A stretch of 64,000 nucleotides of DNA from Mytilinidion resinicola (Eukaryota; Ascomycota; Dothideomycetes; Mytilinidiales; Mytilinidiaceae). Both the position numbers and the translations under genes were made by a program. Shown in pieces: positions 11,061 through 23,055 of this stretch. Position 1 is the stretch's first letter; the number at the start of each line of letters is the position of its first letter. The stretch is from the NCBI RefSeq assembly GCF_010093595.1, contig NW_022985459.1:186001-250000 (forward strand). Reading direction: 5' to 3'. A model generated the notes under the pieces. The model was not told the DNA's origin. It saw only the letters and a list, made by a program, of their open reading frames with translations, and searched no databases.

Positions 11061-14000
11061 GACTCCATCGTGTTAGCGTATGCTTCAAGCTGCTAATGAT
11101 AACAAACCTTAGGTTTCAACTCATAGAGTTCAGCGCTCGACTTCCATAGTCTAGAGCTCTGACCAAATGCCGTGCCTCCTTTTCCCGACCAATGCCAAAA
11201 GGTACCGCTGCTAAGCCGATCTTCTCCTGGGCTTGATCGGTGTCCTAACTCAAGCTGTCCACGGCTGAATGAGTGGGATGCCGATACCATGTCGCGAGAG
11301 CGCAGGGGAAGGTCTACGGAGGCCTCTCTACCAGTTGGAGAGATAATTCAGCATGAGCAACGCTCCTTCGACTCTGATGGACGTGTGAGTGGTATGTCGT
11401 TTGGAACTGCTTCAATGGCTCCGAGGTTCCGGCTGGTGTTCCAAAAGTGGAAATGGAAGTACCGTGTGTATCGAGTTTTGGTCCTGTAAGAGGCCGTCGA
11501 ACTTGGTGGGTGGGTCGGCCAGCGAGGGAAGGGTGAAAGAGGGTTCCTAGCTGCGCCCACAAGTTGTTATGCTTCGAGGTAGGTATCCATTTGAAGCCCC
11601 TGGATCTTCGTGAGACTGACCCATTTTCAGGTATGGGACACAACCCGCTGCCATTGCAATGTCCGCATTGAATGGTCTCTGTCTAGACTCGTAGACTTGA
11701 AGAGAGGGAGCCACAGGGGTGGACTGGGCTCACGCTGAGTTGGTGAAACACTGGCTTTCGAGGTCAGTGTTGTGCGTTCTTGACGACGCTGAGGGGATCA
11801 GGCTTGGAAGTCTGGAAAAGGGGGATTAGCCGTTGACCACAACATGAACACAGGTCAGTCGGAGCTTACGAGTTGGAAATGTACTTTGCTGATATCCATG
11901 CCCGTCAAGGTGGTGCGGGGGTGTGAGTGGCTTCAACCTCTGCGTCTGGGCGTCCACGCGGAGGTCCCCTTCCGGGCAATTTTCGAGACATTCACCAAGA
12001 CCTCTTCGCCAGCCATCTGGAGTGCCCAAGATAACACTGTAAATGTTCTCGCTTCCGTATCTATCCCCATAGTCAATTTGTATTGTGTAGAAGCGATCAG
12101 CTGACTTGTGAGTTTCAAGAAGGAGCCCAAGAGCGGTGAGACGGTCTCGGATAGGAGTTTTGGGCGTCGATGGCCTGACTGTCAGTAGTACCCTGCTCGA
12201 ATCCGCTGTGCCTAGGGGAGATCTACATAAGGCTGTTAGTCCACCTTATGGGCGAGGGATTCAAGGAAAGAATGCGTAGAAGACTGACTGTGCGGCCAAG
12301 GTGGGTGGTGCTGACCGAAGAAGTCAAATCACCTCCGTCTTCCTCTTTGCTCTCCCTTCCTACCATGACCATGGCCACTGCCCACTCGATCCGTATTTTG
12401 TTATCTGTGAACTCCTCTGTTTCTGCCTAACGCCTGGTCTTGTCTGCCTGGTCTCGACGCGAAGGTGTTTGAGGGTTTGGTTTGTATCTGCACAATGGCT
12501 GCCCAACAACTCCCGCCTCGTCGACGCCTTTGCGTGCTGTGGACTACTATACCGTCGCCTTCCTCGGCATTGCCAGTATGTAGGGTATTGTTGTAGGGCG
12601 GAGGTCCGACGTGGGTCGTTCACCCTTTCGGCGTCAAGGGAAAATTCACTGCGGCCTGCCACGTCCTTCGGCTTTGCTAACTGCTACCCCGTAAAAAATG
12701 TAGGTCCGTCATCTCGTGAGGCGTATGAAGCTAGATTGAAGAGGCTGCGTGCTGGATGACATATGGGATGAAGAGGAGGTCCTTCACAGTAGCCTTGTCC
12801 ACCACACTTGATTGCTCTCATCGCCAATTCGTCCGAGCATGTTGTAGGTGTCTCTTTTCTCGTCGTGGACAAGAAGGTGGCTCTGAAGGAAGCTCGTCGT
12901 CGCCGGCCCGGGAAGAGGAGGTAGGTGGGAGGTGGGTTCGAGGCTGGGGGGCTGTCCAAGACCACTAGCGGTGACCTAATTCGCCCACATGAGTCTCTAT
13001 CATGGAGAGTTTGAGGTGATTTGCATACCTAAAGACGACTGCCAACACGGTGTTTCATTCCCAGCTCCAAAGCCATGTCGTCCCTTGCCACTGAAACCAG
13101 TCGGACCCTCGTCCTCAAGCTAGGGTCCAGCGACGGCGACTCTTCTCCCTGGAGCAGTCTCCGCTGAGATAAGGAATAGAGGTCTCTCAAAGAGGTTCGC
13201 CGAAGCCTTGTGGTGTAGTCTTCCGCGTAGGTGCCCTGCCCTGCTTCGGCGTCTCTCTCGAGGCCCCAACCCCTTCATCAAGTGTCCCTCAAGCCTCATC
13301 CTGTTGCCCTCCCATCTTCGTCTCCAAACGATGTCTCCATTGTGCCCTCGTCCTCTCCTGCCGCAGTCTCAGGCGTCATGCTGCCCTCATCCTAGCCCCG
13401 TCCACCGAGTCTCTCTGCCTGTCTCCGCCATCCACGCTCTCGTCTCGGAGTACCGGCGGCGCTGCGTCGAATGAGCTTCACTGCTCAATACCGCTGAGGC
13501 GCCGATGGCGATAGGAAGGGATATCGTGGGTAGGAGGAGGGCGTGCCCTATAGAAGAGGCTGTGGAGCGTATGGGGTGAGGTTGAGGCGACAATCCCACA
13601 CCGCTCTTCTTGGAGGTTGGAATCACCATCAAGTCTTGTCTCGGGGACCTCCAGGTCAAGGACTTGCCTTCTGCACTCGATTTCTTGACATGCCTGCATC
13701 GTGCAAGGGGCGGTTTCTTGTATGGGGGGCTGGCGTTGGTGCTGTCTCCGGGGATTGCCTCTTCGATCCGCGGTCTTCACTGAGCTTTGCTCAGGGGGGT
13801 TTGGGGCGATGGCTGTGATGATCCAGGCTGTTATTGTCGGGCTGATGGGGTCCTAATCTTCTGCTGAAGGTAGAAGGGCTACCATAGTGCGTGGGGGCTG
13901 GGGGTAGGCTGCGGGGACGAGGCTGGAGATGTTCGCGGGCATCGTGGGGCGGCCTTTGGTGTTGAGGGGTAGCATCGCGAGCGGCATCACGGCGAGGGCT

Positions 14001-14511
14001 TCACACAATGGCATTGAGGGTATTCATATTGCACGTAAGGGTTTAGGTCGCAGGTTTCTTTCTGGCTATCTAGATGGCTGTACAAGGAGGGAGAAATAGG
14101 CAGACTCTTCGGCCAGGGAGTGCGGTGGCAAGACAGCTTCCAGGGGCTTTACCCAAGGTCTTCGAGCCAGCAGACTCGATCTCGGCGCCATATACGTGTC
14201 CGGCTCTCTATGCTATGTCTCCCCTCTCCATTATGTTCGCCAGCCGCCGCTCGATGTTGTAAGTTCTCCAAGTTCCTCCGCTGTCCCACAACCCTTGTAG
14301 CTGCCCTTCGCCGTTCGCAACACAGAGACTGCCGACGCTGCGCTCCGAGGTTGTTCAAGATCCGTAACAACAAGTGTCAAAGGAGGAAATGTGGTATCGT
14401 AGGCTGGCATCGTGCTGCATTCGTGAAGATTGGGACGGTATCCTAAGAGCTGAACCCTGGAGTTAGTCTCTCGGCAGAATGAGCTTCTTCAGCGTCAGCT
14501 AATATATTGCC
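11061..14511. other. 3.4 kb with no confident gene
   Basis: Minus-strand frames such as 11314-11643 and 13478-13780 look protein-like in places (for example QACQEIECRRQVLDLEVP) but lack splice continuity or a known motif. The stretch 13200-13480 (+) is Pro/Ser/Leu-rich by composition. Both strands contain isolated donor-like and acceptor-like sites that I could not chain. Confidence 0.3.
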
Positions 14512-14934
14512 CTATGCCCATGATCTCTGAGTGTGTTCGCCCTCCTTGAGTATCCCTTGCTCTACGTGACCTGATAGCCCCTGGGAATGGCGCGGCGGTG
14601 GCTCTCTCCTGGTCTTCCTCCTTGCTCCGCCGTTTGTGGGCTCGAGGCGCTCGGGGGATGGGTGGGCTTCTGCTCGATCGGTCGCTAAGTATTCTGGCGT
14701 GACTATCTTAGAGCAAGGAGCAGCAATAGGGTGGGATCGTGGGTAGAGGCCGCGTGGTGGTGTCGAAGTTGGAGGAGTTGGGCGGGCATCTCCCCCGCCG
14801 TTGGAGTTGAGGGGCGGGCGGCATCCCCAGCGATCCCAGCACAGGGCTTCATGCAGCTTCAGCAGCGCAGACTTCATAAAAGAATTGAGGCGGTTAGAGC
14901 TGGTGATGGCTCTATTGAGAACTCTGCGACGCAA
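14512..14934 (-). CDS. Possible 140-aa protein, unknown
   Basis: An open frame on the minus strand contains a helical stretch (SALLKLHEALCWDRWG) followed by a Pro/Arg-rich tail. The first ATG-compatible methionine before the helix is near residue 20. No intron is needed, and no family is recognised. It lies in an area dense with broken genes, so it may be a remnant. Confidence 0.25.
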   Translation of the reverse strand: MRRRVLNRAITSSNRLNSFMKSALLKLHEALCWDRWGCRPPLNSNGGGDARPTPPTSTPPRGLYPRSHPIAAPCSKIVTPEYLATDRAEAHPSPERLEPTNGGARRKTRREPPPRHSQGLSGHVEQGILKEGEHTQRSWA

Positions 14935-15535
14935 AAGGGGTTGAGAGCAGACCAGCGCCGCGAAGAACCTTCGGCGATGAGGCAGCCTTTTCTACTGCCG
15001 CGCTCGAAGCTCTGAGGTGTGTCCATCTTTTGGCATCGCCGTGGACGGGTATAGCGATGATGAAATCTTGCTGCTGTGAAGTGACGATACTCGAAGGGAG
15101 TTTTCATAGTGGTGAGACCCTTTCGAAGCCTACAGCAGTATAGCGATATTCCTCGTCTGAACTGCTTAAGACCTCTTCAAGGGGATGTGCGAGGGATAAG
15201 ATTTATCATTCACGCAAATCCGTCAGGTCACAACATGCAACTGTTTTTTAGGCTAACTGCGATCTTAGTGTTGAAGTGCTCCGCGGCATCGCCCTCACCT
15301 CTGCAGACTCTTCGTGGCATTATTCCTGCCATTAGCATCTGCCATCTTCCCATACTCCTCGGAGTCTGTGAGCTTCCAGCGCCCAATTGCTCCGTGGTGT
15401 TGAGCCACCGGTCGGAATCGTCGCCGAGGCTTTCAGCGAACATGGCGAATTCACTTCAGCTCAGCCAGACATCACAAGTGAATCACGAATTGCAAAGACG
15501 ATCAGATTTGTTTGAAGTTTTTGATTTGACAGATG
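14935..15535. other. Spacer with nothing recognised
   Basis: Several frames are open on both strands (for example 15109-15612, +). None has a recognisable motif or a supported intron chain. Confidence 0.3.
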
Positions 15536-16172
15536 CTATGGCCGGCCCAGTCCACCTCGAGTCCTTCGTAACATATACACCATGTTCATCACTGTTGAGA
15601 AGAAAGAATTAGCAAGGTGAAGTCGAAGGAGGAGAAAGGTTGGAAGAGACTCACCAGGTAGACCAGGCCGGTCATGGCCATCGCGTCCTCGCTCGTCCCC
15701 GCCGTGACCAACCCGGACCACCGTACCAGAACATGCCGAGTCTTTCGTAACATAGACACCATGTTCTGTCTGTGAAGGAGTTAGCAAAGTGAAGCGGAAG
15801 AAGGAAGGATTGGAAGAAGACTCACCGGTGGTCCAGGTTGGTCACGGCCATCCCAAGCCACTCTCTCTCCAGGCGCCGTGGTCGATGCGGTCCACCGCAG
15901 CAGGACATGGCCGAGTCTTTCGTAACATAGACCCCACGTTCTGCTGCTGTGAAGGAGTTAGCAAAGTGAAGTTCAAAGGCAGGAAGAAAGGAAGAAACTC
16001 ACCGGTGGGACCGCATCGACCCGGCCATCCCCAAACCCACTCACTCCATCATCCGAAAGAATGTGACCGACCTCCCCCACGCACAGAACATATACACCAT
16101 GTTCATCCACTGTGATGGAAGCGTTAGCAAGGTGAAGTCGAAGAAGGAAAGGTTGGAAGATAGGAAACTTAC
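15536..16172 (-). repeat. Tandem exon-like repeat (EHGVYVTKDS exons)
   Basis: At least four tandem units, about 160-175 bp each, contain an exon-like segment bounded by consensus splice sites: 16109-16003, 15946-15826, 15769-15655 and 15591 onward. Each intron-like part starts GTGAGT or GTAAGT and ends with TTGCTAAC, then CTTCACAG. Each exon can be read in a frame starting (D)EHGVYVTKDS or close to it. Exon lengths (107, 121, 115) are not multiples of three, so joining them in order does not keep one frame. The last frame reaches TAG at 15538-15536. A fifth copy of the core lies at about 16340-16375. The array continues directly from the gene at 16388-16920 and may be its 3' part. Confidence 0.55.
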
Positions 16173-16387
16173 CGTGGACCAGGCCGGCCATATTTCAAGA
16201 AACTCCCCATCACCCCAAGGGCGTGACCGGCCTGGCTCCCTCGCCGGGAAGGAGACCAGACCGGCCAAGCCGGAGAAAAAAAGCACCATTTGCCGGAAGG
16301 CATGGCCGGGCTGGCTCCCTCGCCGGGAAGAAGCCCACACCGACCATGCCGAGTCTTTCGTGACATATGCCCCATGCCACAGGGGTG

Positions 16388-16920
16388 TCAGCGAGACACC
16401 TTGAGCGACGGGGGCGCCGAGGCTGTGGTCATTGGGGTGTCGGAGGGGAGGCTATGCCACGAAAGACTCGAGGTTTGTTGCGGACGTAGTGAGTCGGCAT
16501 TGCAGCTGAAGATGTTAGAAGGTGATGCGAAGGATGGAGTGGGAGAGGAAGGACGTACCTAGGCGATTGAGCGAGGAGCGTGGCCGATTCGAGCGTTGTG
16601 GTGCAGTTGGAGCGGTCGACGTAGAGGTGGATGAGGCTCGGGGTCATGGAGTGGAAGGTTGTTGGCTGGGCTTGACGTCTGAGAGTTGTTAGCGATGAAC
16701 AAGTGAGGTAAAACAAGGACAGAGTGAAGGAGGAAGGAGGTGAGGTGAAGCGAGGACGTAAGGTAGGAAGACTGACTGAAAGGTGTTTCGGAGGAAGCTT
16801 TGGTAGAGCTTGGTGGGCTTGGTGTTGTTGGAAGGGTCTGAATGAGAGTGGACTGGTGCGAAAGGTGTTAGAGTGAGGTGAAGTGAAGAGGTGATGGGAC
16901 AGATGGAAGGAGGACATACC
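16388..16920 (-). CDS. Multi-exon gene, partial, unknown function
   Basis: Four exons keep one frame: one ending at 16920 (donor GTATGT), then 16777-16837 (donor GTCAGT), 16559-16678 (donor GTACGT) and 16388-16505 (TGA at 16390-16388). Acceptors are ATTCAG, CTCTCAG and TCTTCAG, preceded by CTAAC sites. Key segments are NNTKPTKLYQSFLRNTFQ, then LIHLYVDRSNCTTTLESATL, then a Ser-rich tail. The 5' end is unresolved. The first exon is open back to about 17063 without an ATG, so an upstream exon is likely. The introns resemble one another in sequence, which suggests they multiplied together. No family is recognised. Confidence 0.5.
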
Positions 16921-17063
16921 TGATGAGGTTACTGGAGGAGGAGGATGACGAAGATGGTTGAGGAAGACTTTTGATGGAGGAAGACTGGAGTGGATGATTG
17001 TTGTTTGTGGAGGAAGGACGGTTGGAAGTGGGCGACGGCGAGAATATATACCTGAGCGGGGGC

Positions 17064-18822
17064 ACTATTTTCCGGCGCTACTCCCAATCCTGCAGCCTGC
17101 TATCGGAGGTGATCGCGTCATCTGGGCGGGCGGGTAGCTGCTCCGGGTGAAGGTGCGCCCAACGAAACTCCGGTGAAGGAGGCGGGGCTGATCACAGGCA
17201 CCCGTCACTGACCGACGAGGAATGTTGGGGAGGAACACGCAGCGGATAACTATCCGCATTGGGCGTGTGCCATCTTGTAGGCGTTCACTATCGGTTAATG
17301 ACTGGTCTGGAGGAGTTCAACGGAAGGTCCGTGATTGTGAGCGGAAGACTGCCGCGCTGGTCTGCTGTTAGGCGGTGAGGGTTGACGCGACAGGCACCAC
17401 GGGAAGACAGCGGCCAATTCGCATGTCGGAGGATTTGGAGAGACCACAATGCAAGATTAAGGAGCAATGCATTATCCCTAGGAAGTGTAGTAAGATGCAA
17501 GTGCTGACGAGAGGATGGCGGTAGGCAGCCGCCACTGAGCAGCGACACAAGATCTAATGGTAGGAATCGCACCATCGCCCTCACCTGTATTCTCGGAGCA
17601 TTTGGGATCCTCAGCCGCATGGTTGCATCACTGCTGGTGGCCTTATCTGGGTGCGCTTGCGCTCCTGCCGCTGCAGTGCGGCCCGGCAGCTCACTCGACC
17701 TGTGCGTTACGCCGAAGACACAAAACCGATACCGCCCAACAGCAGACACGCTGAAGACGGCATCGTACCATTTTAACAGGGATTTGACTGCGCCAGGTGA
17801 AGCATAACTTCACCTCTACCCTGGCCCGTGAGAAGGAGTGGTATCGTGGGGTAGTAGTCGGTATATCAGCCTAGGATGGCAGCGCAGGCGTCTCCGCCCG
17901 TTAAATGACGCCTCCGCCTCTCTGAGTGATGTGAATAGGTGAAGGGGAGTGGCGCTGAGGGTGAAGAATTGATCGTGTAGGTATGGCTGAGGGCTGCTGG
18001 ATAAAGGAGGGTGAAGACTTGGAAGCTTGCGGCGTCGGCGGCATGTAGTGATCCCACAAACTTGGAATTTCTGTTGCCTCGCTCTTGTCTACTTAGGCAA
18101 ATTGTATCTTGTAGCGTTGCTGTATCTCACTAAAGAAGTAGTGAAGTGTTCTGGTATTTAGGATGAAGGAGGGTAGGCTGTTTAGAGTAAGGCTGCTACC
18201 TTGATCGCGACCAGTCACAAATGCAAGAGGGCAGTTCGTAAGCCTTTCGCGCTCTGTTAAAGTTATTAAGATACTGCATGTAGCTACAATCTCACTAGAT
18301 AACATACTCTAGATGTGTGCAGGACAAGTTCTGACAAGCCGTAGATGTTGTTATTGGGAGGTGCATCTATGGCACAAACATGATATTTGTCACTCTTTCT
18401 GGTTATTATGCTGCTATACCACTATGGAATTCGTTTACTTCCGAGTATGCAGAGAGAGAAAGGGAAAGGGAGAGGGGTTTTTAGGCCGGTCAATGGCCGC
18501 ATTAGCAACCAGGATACCCTCCAGCCCGTGCAAAATCACCCATCCAGAAACCAGTCGCTAGGCCCCATTCACGCTTCAACGGTATAGCAGTACCTTTTTA
18601 GCTTCGCGGAGGGCATGGTCTCGCCCTCGGCGATGCCGCCAGCTGCTCGAACGGAATGCACAAAGTCTTGGCTCCTATATCCGGGACAATTGAGGCTACG
18701 GCCATGTTGTCGCCTGCTTCCTTGCGAACGCCCATGTCCTTGATCTCGTCTTCGCACTGCCTCTGTGATAATGGGCGGCAAGCACGACGTTTCTTGCCAT
18801 CAATCTTCAGAGCGCTTTCGTC
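17064..18822. other. Spacer with no confident gene
   Basis: Frames such as 17288-17749 and 17866-18057 on the minus strand lack motifs. A purine-rich run (GAGAGAGAAAGGG) lies near 18450. Upstream exons of the 16.4-16.9 kb gene may fall in 17064-17280. Confidence 0.3.
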
Positions 18823-19980
18823 TTACTCACTCCAGGGTTGGATCTCGGTCTGATGGGCGCGGTATTCGGAGTCAGCTTTCTTGAAAATGTGAGGCTAGAC
18901 GGTCTCCAGCAGAAAACAAGCCTCGAGGATGCCTTTCTGGAAGATCATGATTTGGGCTCAAAGTCGGATGCGACGGACGCAGGATTGACGGCCGGCAACC
19001 ATCGCGAGTCTTGTAGACCTTAAAAGATCCGTCATCAGCTCGTTGAGGCTGATGCATGGATCGGCGAAGTCGTAGGAGGTCAGCTTTTTGTAACCACTGC
19101 GAAAGAGTTAGAGAAAGTGATACGCATAGGCGGGTAAAGTTGACCTACAGTTGGCATTCTACACCAAGGGTCTCCATGTTGAGTCCGTGCTCCGCAACTT
19201 TCGCCTGGCAGATACGCTTCGCCTTTGCCTCGCTGCAAGTCACAGCTCGCTCGGTAGTCTCAGCAAGGAGCTCGCTGTCACCTGGCTGAGTGTGTTCCTC
19301 GACCTCCCGTCCAGTGTCCTCTTCGAGCTCCGGCTCATTCTGTTCCTCGAACTGCAGCTGCATCTGTTCTTTGAGCTCCGGCTTACGCCAGGTCGTACTC
19401 ATAACCGCAGCAGGTCTCCAAGACGAACAACCGAGTGAACTTTTCGGGCTCCTCCAGTGAGGAAGGTGGCTCCATGCTCTGGCTAAGGGTCTGCTGGTGA
19501 GTCTTGATCAATTCCGTCTTGGGCGCTGGTTGCTCTCGGAGAGTCCCTGCACACTCTTTCCTGTTGACCTCGTCCTGAGGGCCAATGGACGGTGCGGATT
19601 CGCTCGGAATGGATCAGGGGCCATGCTTTGGTGTGTCAGATTCTTCATCGGAAGGATGGTCATCGTCGTCGGACTGATCTTCATCAGAGCCAGGCTTCCG
19701 CCCGATCAGCTTTCGATGGTAGGATAGTGGCCTACCATGGTTTCAACGGGTAACAGGGAGGGGAGGTAGCGTCGCGACCGTCAGGAACCGCATCCCGCGA
19801 ATCGCACACAAGTTCAGCCCGCCACCCCTCGAAGGACCTGAGTGTCATTATAGGAAAACAGAACGGGCTTCTTCTCCTTCGGCAGCTTGAGATCCTTCTT
19901 GGGCTTCGCCTCTCTCTTCTTGACGTCTTCCGAGCCCGGCTGCGAGACCAACTTCGAGATGGAGAAATTCCTGTTCCAGA
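18823..19980 (-). pseudogene. Broken gene with acidic and Lys-rich regions
   Basis: Coherent pieces line up on the minus strand. First comes a Lys-rich piece (KKREAKPKKDLKLPKEKKP, about 19870-19950). Next is an acidic stretch (DEDQSDDDDHPSDEESDTP) with TGA at 19616-19614, then EPEKFTRLFVLETCCGYEYD. Next, from about 19402, is a Glu/Gln-rich coiled-coil-like stretch that joins by a GTAGGT..TTCGCAG intron to GYKKLTSYDFADPCISLNEL. The end is IFKKADSEYRAH before TAA at 18825-18823, with TAG at 18897-18895. One-base shifts are needed between pieces. The last motif recurs in the 33.0-34.2 kb pseudogene, so both derive from one family, which I do not recognise. Confidence 0.5.
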
Positions 19981-21846
19981 GGTTTGATCATGATGTACTT
20001 GCGAGTTTGGTAGTCCACCGAGTCTAAATGAGAGCTTCGCGGAGGTTGAGTTTGTTGGGGAGGAATTGTTTGCGATCGTGTGCGAGCGACGGCGCCTTAA
20101 TAGCTACCCTGGTGGAATCAGTCAGTGAGAGGCCGACTATCGGCGGGAGGGGGTGCGCAATGAGAGACTCACCTGGACGTGATTGTAGCTAACAAGACTT
20201 GGTGACACAACGGGAATGTGGTTGACAACTCCAATGCAATGCTGCACTCAATACCATATTTACAAGGTTCGAGCTCTCCGTCATCCTCTGCGAATGCCCT
20301 ATTGCCTGTTGCGGGTAGTCCCCACGTGTTCTACAAGCCTTGTCTCGTTGGCTCTTTGGGGCCTCCTTGGAACCAATGGCGCCAGGGCCAATGGTCGACG
20401 GCGGTGGATGTTCCACAAGGAAGAGGTTCGGGAAGCCGGGAAAGAAATAATTTCGACAAGAAGGATCCATCCTGGGAGCGGCCTGGTTGTGGTGTGCCCC
20501 TCAATTCGTTCACAGCCAGCTGTATGTCCACGTCTTCCAACCGAAGGCGGCGATATCGAAGCTTAACGGTCGTAGCTACGATGACCAGCAAACCTCTATC
20601 ACACAGGTCTTGGCTTCTAGAGGCGTTTGCGGGAGAGAAGGCTGGTTGGGAAGAGCGGTAAAAGGAGTGGGGAGCAAGCTCCGCTCGTCGGCGGAGAGCT
20701 TTGAGCGGACGGCTGAGGACTGTATGCTGTTAGCATCTATTCCCCATGTAATTGAATTCTTTTACGTCTTTCAAGTGCCTTGTGGATGGCATTAGGAGAT
20801 AGGTCTGAGTTGAGTAGCTCACCTGGGCGTCTAAATCGTAGCTTCTCCGATCGAGGTCGTCTCAAAACTCAGAACCACGGGCCCGCACGAAGCCTTCCAT
20901 GTGCAGATCGCTCCCCAGCTCGTCCAGCTTATCCTTTCTTGCCTCATACGGTCAGCATTGACAGGGCGGAACGTGGAGGAGCTGATGTAGTGACGCTGGA
21001 CGAGGCTTGCTGAGTCTTATAGGGAGCCATGCTGATGGCGCGAGAGACGTTGGGCAGGACAAGTCGATAGACAAATGGCGAGGCCAGCGACCAGACAGTG
21101 CTGGATACAACGGGACCCCTCAAATGAGGGCTTATGGGTGGTATTGGAGGCCATTTGGTGTTGCGTATGGGCATTGGCGAGGGGCTCTGGAACAACTGTT
21201 TGTCCAGTGCCGGATCACATGACCCACTCACGTGATACTTCTGCACTACGCAGACCACCACCAAGCAGTACTTAGTGCATAGCTGCATAGAAAGATAGTA
21301 GACCGAACGGAAGTTTGACAATCTCCATGCTGCTCGCATTATGTTTCGCCCTTCGAGACATCTCTCTTACCACAGTCCAGTTTCCCTCCAATATCTACCA
21401 TCAACCCGAAAGACCAGAAGCTCACATTTGGTCCCAGGACCTATTCTCGCTCGAAAGGTCTTCCCTACCTTCCAGATCGTTCCCTGGGGATCGCTGACAG
21501 AGGAAGCTTGGGACCGACATAGCGGATGTACGTGATGTGGTATGATCAAATGTAACGCTTTTTCTCACTTCCGAATTTCATTTCAATCGTGCTGACTTTA
21601 ACTATATAATCTCGGGGTTCTATCTCGTACAGAGCTTGTCTTAACAGTTGGATGTCGCAAAGTGCGAGGCAGGGCGGAGAAGCACGCACAGGATGGATCG
21701 AGGCCTATAGTGATGGCCCTTGGTCCGCGCAACGTGAACAGCGCAAGCACTCCTTGCGTGGGGAAATATTGCTATGCTCTCCCTCAGCACCATCTTCCGC
21801 CTCTTCCGTCGCCGGATCGCTCGAAAGCTTTGTCGACGATGATGCT
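19981..21846. other. Spacer with fragmentary frames
   Basis: The minus strand is protein-like in 20250-20590 (RYRRLRLEDVDIQLAVNELR) and 20950-21030, but no exon chain with start and stop could be made. Two short CACGTGA/CACATGA sites lie at 21210-21240. Confidence 0.3.
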
Positions 21847-22319
21847 TTATCTATCGAACCTGGAACGTGTTAGCATGCTACATGGGAGTATAACGAACTC
21901 AGGTGCAGTGCAACCCTTTTAACGATACGGCCCAAATGAGTCGGGGGTAAAAACGTGGAGGAAGAAAGGATCAAACATACTCGACCTTGTTCATGTTCTC
22001 GATCGCTTGGCCGGCCTCATACCCCTGGGAGAAGCGGAGAAAGCGGAATCCACGGGTACGGCTAGTGTCGCGGTCCTTTATAACAGTCTGCAGTCAGGTA
22101 AGCACAATGTCGCGATGCACGTCATGGGTAGGGATCAGATGACGTACTGCCTCTCCAGCGGTGCCGAACTCTTCGACCTTGGTGTGGAGGGTGGCATCGT
22201 TAGTATGCCAGGCAAGGCCACTAGGGACTGTCAGTGATGTGCACGCCAAAGGAAGATTAGTGTACTTACACATTTAACAGCTTGCTACGGCGAATATCGC
22301 GGTTCCCTCCACAGTACAT
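21847..22319 (-). pseudogene. Truncated RRM protein (glycine-rich RNA-binding type)
   Basis: Four exons keep frame: 22270-22319 (ATG), 22148-22220, 21981-22087 and 21847-21859, then TAA. Donors are GTAAGT, GTACGT and GTATGT. Acceptors are CCCTAG, CTGCAG and TTCCAG, with CTGAC or CTAAC upstream. The 80-aa product shows an RRM: SKLLNVGLAWHTNDATL in place of RNP2, then EEFGTAGEA, VIKDRDTSRTRGFRFLRF (RNP1 with Gly changed to Arg), then QAIENMNKVEFD. Family members bind RNA through RNP1/RNP2 and end in a Gly/Arg-rich tail. Past the stop, the same frame continues SIIVDKAFERSGDGRGG, the expected continuation. So TAA at 21849-21847 cuts a former longer gene. RRM identity is sure; function is doubtful. 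Confidence 0.75.
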
Positions 22320-22898
22320 CCAAAGTGACTATCTCATAAGAATCTCCGAAAACAGGCGGCGGGATTTGGCTGGCAGGTGTGCTGGCAGAGGTTGGGAGAC
22401 CGACGGCCAAGAAAATTGAAGGGTGGAGTTTCGTCGAATGGCCGCAAAAAAGTCTGCGCGTGGGGCCGGCTTCAACTTGCATAAATCGATCGTTCTTTTC
22501 GCGTGCCATCCGCTTTACAGAAACCCCATCGGAGTCAGCGAGTGACTTGAAAGAGACACCCGGTCGGTGTAGTCTCTCTGAGCTATCGAGTTTTCGAGAG
22601 AGTCCGAGAACGCAATGCCTCCGGAAAGAAAGAGCCGATTTCCTTGGCAGTATCTATCCGCAATGTTTGCTTAGTATAAGATTTACTTCGATTCAATTGA
22701 TCATTACCTCGCTTTCTAGAGCATTGAAGAGTATGAGATCCTCCCACAAGCCAACGTCGAGTCCAAAGCCCCTCAACTCCGATGTTGCCTGCTCCACTTG
22801 TTCATGGCAATGAGTCCTCGACCTTCAGCGAACCACTTGCACATATCGCTGACTGCCGCCTCCTCCGTCGCGCGACACAATTGCTCTCTTCAAAGGTT
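22320..22898. other. Spacer
   Basis: No supported gene. It probably includes the promoter of the truncated RRM gene just downstream on the minus strand. Confidence 0.3.
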
Positions 22899-23035
22899 TG
22901 TGGTGTCGAAGAACTCGGCCAAGGGGTTTGGAGTAGGGTTTGGAGTGGCGGTGCGGCGGTACTGGCCTGCATCGAAGGTTTTGGGGGTGATGGAGGGCCA
23001 GTGGAGGTATCTATCGACTGTCCCAGAGAATATGA
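22899..23035 (-). repeat. Dispersed coding repeat, copy 1 (copy 2 at 27095-27222)
   Basis: About 130 bp is shared in the same orientation with 27095-27222, starting GTTTGTGGTGTCGAAGAACT. On the minus strand this copy reads DRYLHWPSITPKTFDAGQYR and then PLAEFFDTTN without stops. The other copy has a stop and shifts. It looks like an exon duplicated with its gene, here kept and there decayed. Confidence 0.6.
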
Positions 23036-23055
23036 TTAGCCTCAGATACGCAAAG

